From assembly GCA_035998445.1 (NCBI GenBank), contig DASYHQ010000037.1, positions 1 to 63,900 on the forward strand: a stretch of DNA of 63,900 nt, in the 5' to 3' direction. Numbering within the stretch: the first letter of the stretch is position 1; every line of letters begins with the position of its first letter. This stretch comes from Tepidisphaeraceae bacterium. Its GTDB lineage: Bacteria > Planctomycetota > Phycisphaerae > Tepidisphaerales > Tepidisphaeraceae. A program made the position numbers and the translations under genes. Positions 60,218 through 63,900 of the stretch are shown in pieces. The notes beneath the pieces were generated by a model. The model ran no database searches, had not been told where the DNA came from, and was given only the letters and a program-made list of their open reading frames with translations.

Positions 60218-62251
60218 CTACTGGGGCAAGAACTGAACCACCTGATACCCGTAGCCCGTCCAGACGAGCACCAGCGCCACCAGAAGCCAGAACCCCGCCG
60301 CCAGCGCTTCACCCACGATCAACCCCACGAAGACCGGCTTCATCGTCTGATACAGCCCCGCGCCGCCGAAGCGCAGGATCAGCACCTTGGCGGTCCACCC
60401 GAGCAGGATGCTCCACCACGCCAGGCGCACGTACCACGTGTGGCTGACCAGGTACGCCACCGGCATGAACGGCCACCCCGCGAACCGCAGCGCGCCCCAT
60501 TGTAGCACGCCCGTGACCACCGCGCCCGTGCCCACGTGCAACGGCACGTTATGCGACTTGGGTGGATACGCTTCGCGCGCATGGTCGACCAAGCCATTGG
60601 CGATGTACTGCCGCGGCAATTCGACGGCGCCCCAGTGGTTCTCCATTACGTTCGCGTTCACGCTGAGCGGAAGCGCGTACGTGTAATAACACCACAGCGA
60701 CGCGACGGCCGACACCGAGAACGCCACCAGCAGCGCCCAGACCATTGCCGCGATCACCCCGCGGCGCTGGCGGGGCGTCGTGTCGTCGCCGGCGGCGATC
60801 TGCAGCCCGTGCAGCGCGTGCGGCAGCACGCTCTCGCGGCTGGCGATGGGCCCGAAATAGCTCGACAGCCCACCGGCGAACACGTCGCGGTTGGTCAGCA
60901 GGCTGGGCGCGAAGTTCGACGTCACCTGCGCGCTCGTCACCATCACGCGAATGAACGGCAACCCCGTCTCGGCGACGATGCGCGCCACGATGATGTGCGC
61001 CGCCAAAATCAGCCCCACCAGCGCCACCGCGAACGCCGGCGATACGCCGATCATCAACAGCCACGCGATCATGCCCGCGATCGCCAGCAGCAGCACGCGG
61101 GCGCGCGTCGCGTAGCTCGGTTCGCCGGGCACCGCTGCGGTGCGCAGGCCAACGGCTTGGCGCACCACGGTTGCCCAGTGCCTGCGCCCGATCCAGATGG
61201 TGGCCAGCAGGAAGACGACGCACGCGCCCAGGTGCTGGTCGTCCCAGACAGCGTTCGGCATGTCGGCGCCCGTCGAGCGCACGCTCATCAGGATGACCTG
61301 TTCAATCAGGAAAATCGCCCAAAGGCTAAATCCCACGCGCGACTGGATGAAGTAGGTGATGCCGACGAACGTGAAGTACAGCGTCGAGCGCTTCACCTCG
61401 TGCATCAGGTGCCGCCAAGGTTCTTCCGACAGCGTCTTGGTCAGATCGTAGGTGAAGCTAAGGTCAGGGAAGTAGGTGGGCTGGTAGCGGTACATCGCCC
61501 CCATGCCTTGCAGGACGAAGACGCTGGCGGTGGCGATCCAGAACGACTTGTTGCTCATCAGCCGGTTGAACGCCCGCCCGGCGGCGGGGGGCTCGATCAG
61601 CATGATGCCCACCTGCGCCAGCGGGAACGGCAACCGTTCGTTCACTGCCCACTGCTGGCGCAGCAACGTCGCCAGCGCGATGAGCGCCGTGAACATGCAC
61701 GCCGCGAACGCCCCCCAGCCCAACAGCGGCACGACCCACGCGCTCCACGGGATCGACCCGCCCTCGGGCGTGCGGCTGTAGAAGTCCAGCACGACCTCAT
61801 TGCCGCGACCGCTCTCCACATCGGCAACCGGAAACAGCCACTCGGGCAGGCCCAGGTTGATGAACGCCTGCCAGATCTGATCGTTCCCCCGCCCCAGGTT
61901 GAAGAACGCCACCGGCAGCGGCACCAGGTTGCGCATCAACCCCTGTCCCGGCACCGCGCACGACACCAGCAGCATCGCCGTGATGACCCCCATCTCGCCG
62001 CGCGACAACGCCACGCGCGGCCACCACCGGTGCAGCAGCCCGTTGGCCACCACCACCAGCACCAACGCCAGCACCAGCGCCGGCGGGATGTAACTGCCCG
62101 TGAAGAAGCTGTTGTTGATGACGTAATCGTTGTACGGCGTAATCGTGCAGATCGCCGCGACGCCGATCGTCCCCAACAACAAACTTCGCCACGTAATGGC
62201 GCCCCGGCGGGGCGGTTCGGTCGCCGATGGATCCAAAGGCAGCGGGGCCAT
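60218..62251 (-). CDS. DUF6785/DUF6784 family polytopic membrane protein
   Basis: A 677-residue inner-membrane protein with about fourteen helices. It has TPYNDYVINNSFFTGSYIP near residue 38, a P-rich SCAVPGQGLMRNLVPLP loop, PFPLAQVGIMLIEPP, FGPIASRESVLPHALHGLQ and a C-terminal GWPFMPVAYLVSHTWY region. The architecture resembles the oligopeptide transporter fold and DUF6785/DUF6784 proteins, abundant in planctomycetes and related phyla. No substrate is known. It stands alone, with repeat elements on both sides. Confidence 0.82.
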   Translation of the reverse strand: MAPLPLDPSATEPPRRGAITWRSLLLGTIGVAAICTITPYNDYVINNSFFTGSYIPPALVLALVLVVVANGLLHRWWPRVALSRGEMGVITAMLLVSCAVPGQGLMRNLVPLPVAFFNLGRGNDQIWQAFINLGLPEWLFPVADVESGRGNEVVLDFYSRTPEGGSIPWSAWVVPLLGWGAFAACMFTALIALATLLRQQWAVNERLPFPLAQVGIMLIEPPAAGRAFNRLMSNKSFWIATASVFVLQGMGAMYRYQPTYFPDLSFTYDLTKTLSEEPWRHLMHEVKRSTLYFTFVGITYFIQSRVGFSLWAIFLIEQVILMSVRSTGADMPNAVWDDQHLGACVVFLLATIWIGRRHWATVVRQAVGLRTAAVPGEPSYATRARVLLLAIAGMIAWLLMIGVSPAFAVALVGLILAAHIIVARIVAETGLPFIRVMVTSAQVTSNFAPSLLTNRDVFAGGLSSYFGPIASRESVLPHALHGLQIAAGDDTTPRQRRGVIAAMVWALLVAFSVSAVASLWCYYTYALPLSVNANVMENHWGAVELPRQYIANGLVDHAREAYPPKSHNVPLHVGTGAVVTGVLQWGALRFAGWPFMPVAYLVSHTWYVRLAWWSILLGWTAKVLILRFGGAGLYQTMKPVFVGLIVGEALAAGFWLLVALVLVWTGYGYQVVQFLPQ

Positions 62252-62673
62252 GTGGTGCAGACGGTACCTTATGAGCGGCGGAAGATGAATAAGTCGCCGT
62301 CAGCCACCGCGAAGAAGATTCGTCTGGTCCCCTCTCCCGCCTGCGCCGGGGGAGGGTTAGGGAGGGGGCGTTTTGAAATGACCAATGCCCAAACCAGAAT
62401 GACCAATGAATGTCCAAGCACCAATGACCAATGAGGACGACGAGGACTTTCCGTCATTGGTCATTGGTCATTGGTCATTGTGAATTGATTGGTCATTCGG
62501 ACTTGGTCATTGGTCATTGGTCATTCTCCCCTCACCCCCTCCCAGCCTCCCCCGGAGTACCGGGAGAGGGGCCGGAAGTCGCTCGCCGCCCGCGCCGGCC
62601 GCCATCCTTCCACTTTCCGAACTGGAACCTTTCCCCCGCTCCCTCTAAAATGAGACAACTTGGAGTTACCGCC
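62252..62673. other. Divergent intergenic region between DUF6785 and nuoB genes
   Basis: About 420 bases with no supportable gene. Most of it is the composite repeat at 62330-62570. The nuoB promoter must lie in or after that element. Confidence 0.5.
62330..62570. repeat. Composite element with ATTGGTCATT repeat core
   Basis: Outer hairpins (CCTCTCCCGC at 62331 and CCTCCCCCGG-AGTA-CCGGGAGAGG at 62546-62569) enclose two blocks. The left block (about 62384-62431) repeats AATGACCAAT and the right block (about 62452-62526) repeats ATTGGTCATT, its complement. The element has direct repeats inside each block and inverted repeats between them. Confidence 0.85.
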
Positions 62674-63249
<576 letters not shown>

Positions 63250-63474
63250 AGCCGCTCCTTTTGCTGCACTGCTCGCGTCCGTCCGCCCCGCATATTGCGC
63301 GAGTCAGCGGAACCGAGCCGTCAACGTCCAGCAGGCCGCGGGTATCCCTCAGTTCAACGCGCCGGTGTCACTGCGGTTAGCAAACGCGCAGCCTCGCTGC
63401 CGCGCACCGCTCCTTCGCGGAATGCTCCGTACGCCCTGCAATTTTTCCGCGGGGCTCGCGTTTAACCGATCATA
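63250..63474. other. Intergenic region after nuoB
   Basis: About 225 bases with no gene, clear repeat or terminator that I can support. Confidence 0.5.
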
Positions 63475-63900
63475 ATGACCAAGACGTATTCATCGGACAA
63501 ACTGCGCCCGATCGTGTTGTTTCTGGCCGGCGTGCTCAGCATGCAGTCTGCGGGCGGTGCCGAGAGAGCGAACGTAGCAGCGGGCGATGCCGCTCGCTTG
63601 GCCGGTGCGGCGCTTGCGCCGAAGACGGCCGTCCTCGAGATGGGCGGCGTGTTCGACTACGAGTGCGACGATGCGTGTCTGGCGCCGGGCGCGCCGGTGC
63701 CTGCGGGGAAGTACGCGGTCGTGTCGCCGGTGGGCAAGCCGACCGTGCAGATGATCAAGCAGGCGCCGCGCCTGGAGACGCTGGACGGCAAGACGATCGC
63801 GGTCGTGGGCGGCAGCTTTATGGCCAGCATCACGCACGTCGAGATCAAGCGGCTGATCCTCGCCAATCACCCGACCGCCAAGGTGATCCTGCTGAACGAA
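63475..63900 (+). CDS. Unrecognised protein, partial (first 142 residues)
   Basis: From ATG 63475 the frame stays open to the window end. The start (MTKTYSSDKLRPIVLFLAGVLSM) has a hydrophobic stretch that might be a signal sequence, but the region is short. Further on are VLEMGGVFDYECDDACLAPGAP and RLETLDGKTIAVVGGSFMAS, split here for length, then LILANHPTAKVILLNE. The strand-loop TLDGKTIAVVGGSF recalls UGSC-like or reductase-associated Rossmann-type proteins, but I cannot name a family. The rest of the gene lies outside. Confidence 0.55.
   Translation, partial: MTKTYSSDKLRPIVLFLAGVLSMQSAGGAERANVAAGDAARLAGAALAPKTAVLEMGGVFDYECDDACLAPGAPVPAGKYAVVSPVGKPTVQMIKQAPRLETLDGKTIAVVGGSFMASITHVEIKRLILANHPTAKVILLNE

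Noticed and set aside
62384-62526. CRISPR array
   Set aside because: Units are short, partly overlapping and in both orientations, with no regular unique spacers and no cas genes.
62431-62673. 81-residue N-terminal extension of NuoB
   Set aside because: It would translate the ATTGGTCATT array and hairpin; the family starts at the ATG at 62674 or 62650.

Overview
The window reads as a GC-rich chromosomal segment of a planctomycete, most likely class Phycisphaerae. The lineage call is inferred from: a prepilin-type protein with the long [20 protein letters not shown] leader and an H...DG tail; a very large secreted lyase opening with an LEQRVLLS tag, which is common on planctomycete surface proteins; a DUF6785-type membrane protein; and a carbohydrate-degradation island with no SusC/SusD genes. 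No rRNA, tRNA, CRISPR array, transposase or phage gene was recognised.

Layout. 0-1.4 kb: chemotaxis (partial receptor, CheW). 1.6-4.3 kb: a two-gene unit of a flavin-dependent oxidoreductase and a GH13 enzyme. 4.6-14.3 kb: secreted carbohydrate enzymes (modular PL11 lyase, sugar isomerase/epimerase-like TIM barrel, large clan-A glycosidase, SGNH esterase). 14.5-17 kb: dienelactone hydrolase, two DUF5985 proteins, a winged-helix protein and an orphan. 17.2-26 kb: two hybrid histidine kinases, the first a soluble 2163-residue protein with eleven near-identical 92-residue HAMP units. 27.5-32.9 kb: an ABC importer of the nitrate/sulfonate/thiamine-precursor type with two binding proteins, a zinc deaminase and a biuret-hydrolase-like amidohydrolase, which looks like scavenging of a small nitrogen compound.

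33.8-57.5 kb is the main plant-polysaccharide island: AraC regulator and GH51 arabinofuranosidase (divergent), PL10 pectate lyase and LacI regulator (divergent), prepilin, GH43. A compact minus-strand operon follows (PL11 rhamnogalacturonan lyase, two rhamnogalacturonan acetylesterases, LacI regulator, GH106-like rhamnosidase), then an AEC transporter, an AraC regulator divergent from a GH4 glycosidase, a second GH4 with an extra C-terminal domain, and a UDP-sugar dehydrogenase. Together these could deacetylate and cleave rhamnogalacturonan I, strip arabinan and galactan side chains, and finish the products inside the cell. The importer for the products is not visible here.

57.7-60.1 kb holds small stress and repair genes (PPOX-fold protein, copper-binding four-helix bundle, PfpI-like protein, endonuclease V). 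60.2-63.9 kb holds a DUF6785 membrane protein, NuoB and the start of an unrecognised gene.

Two DNA-level patterns run across the window. Intergenic spaces carry families of long inverted repeats, several built as nested composites with the same outer hairpins and different cores. Three secreted carbohydrate-enzyme genes (4703, 12745 and 14261 starts) share a CAACTGTTG palindrome in their promoter regions, suggesting a common repressor. Several secreted enzymes use TTG starts behind a clear GGAG or GGAGG placed 5-6 bases upstream. Two decayed gene fragments (a prepilin tail and a DNRLRE-like piece) sit beside active enzyme genes.
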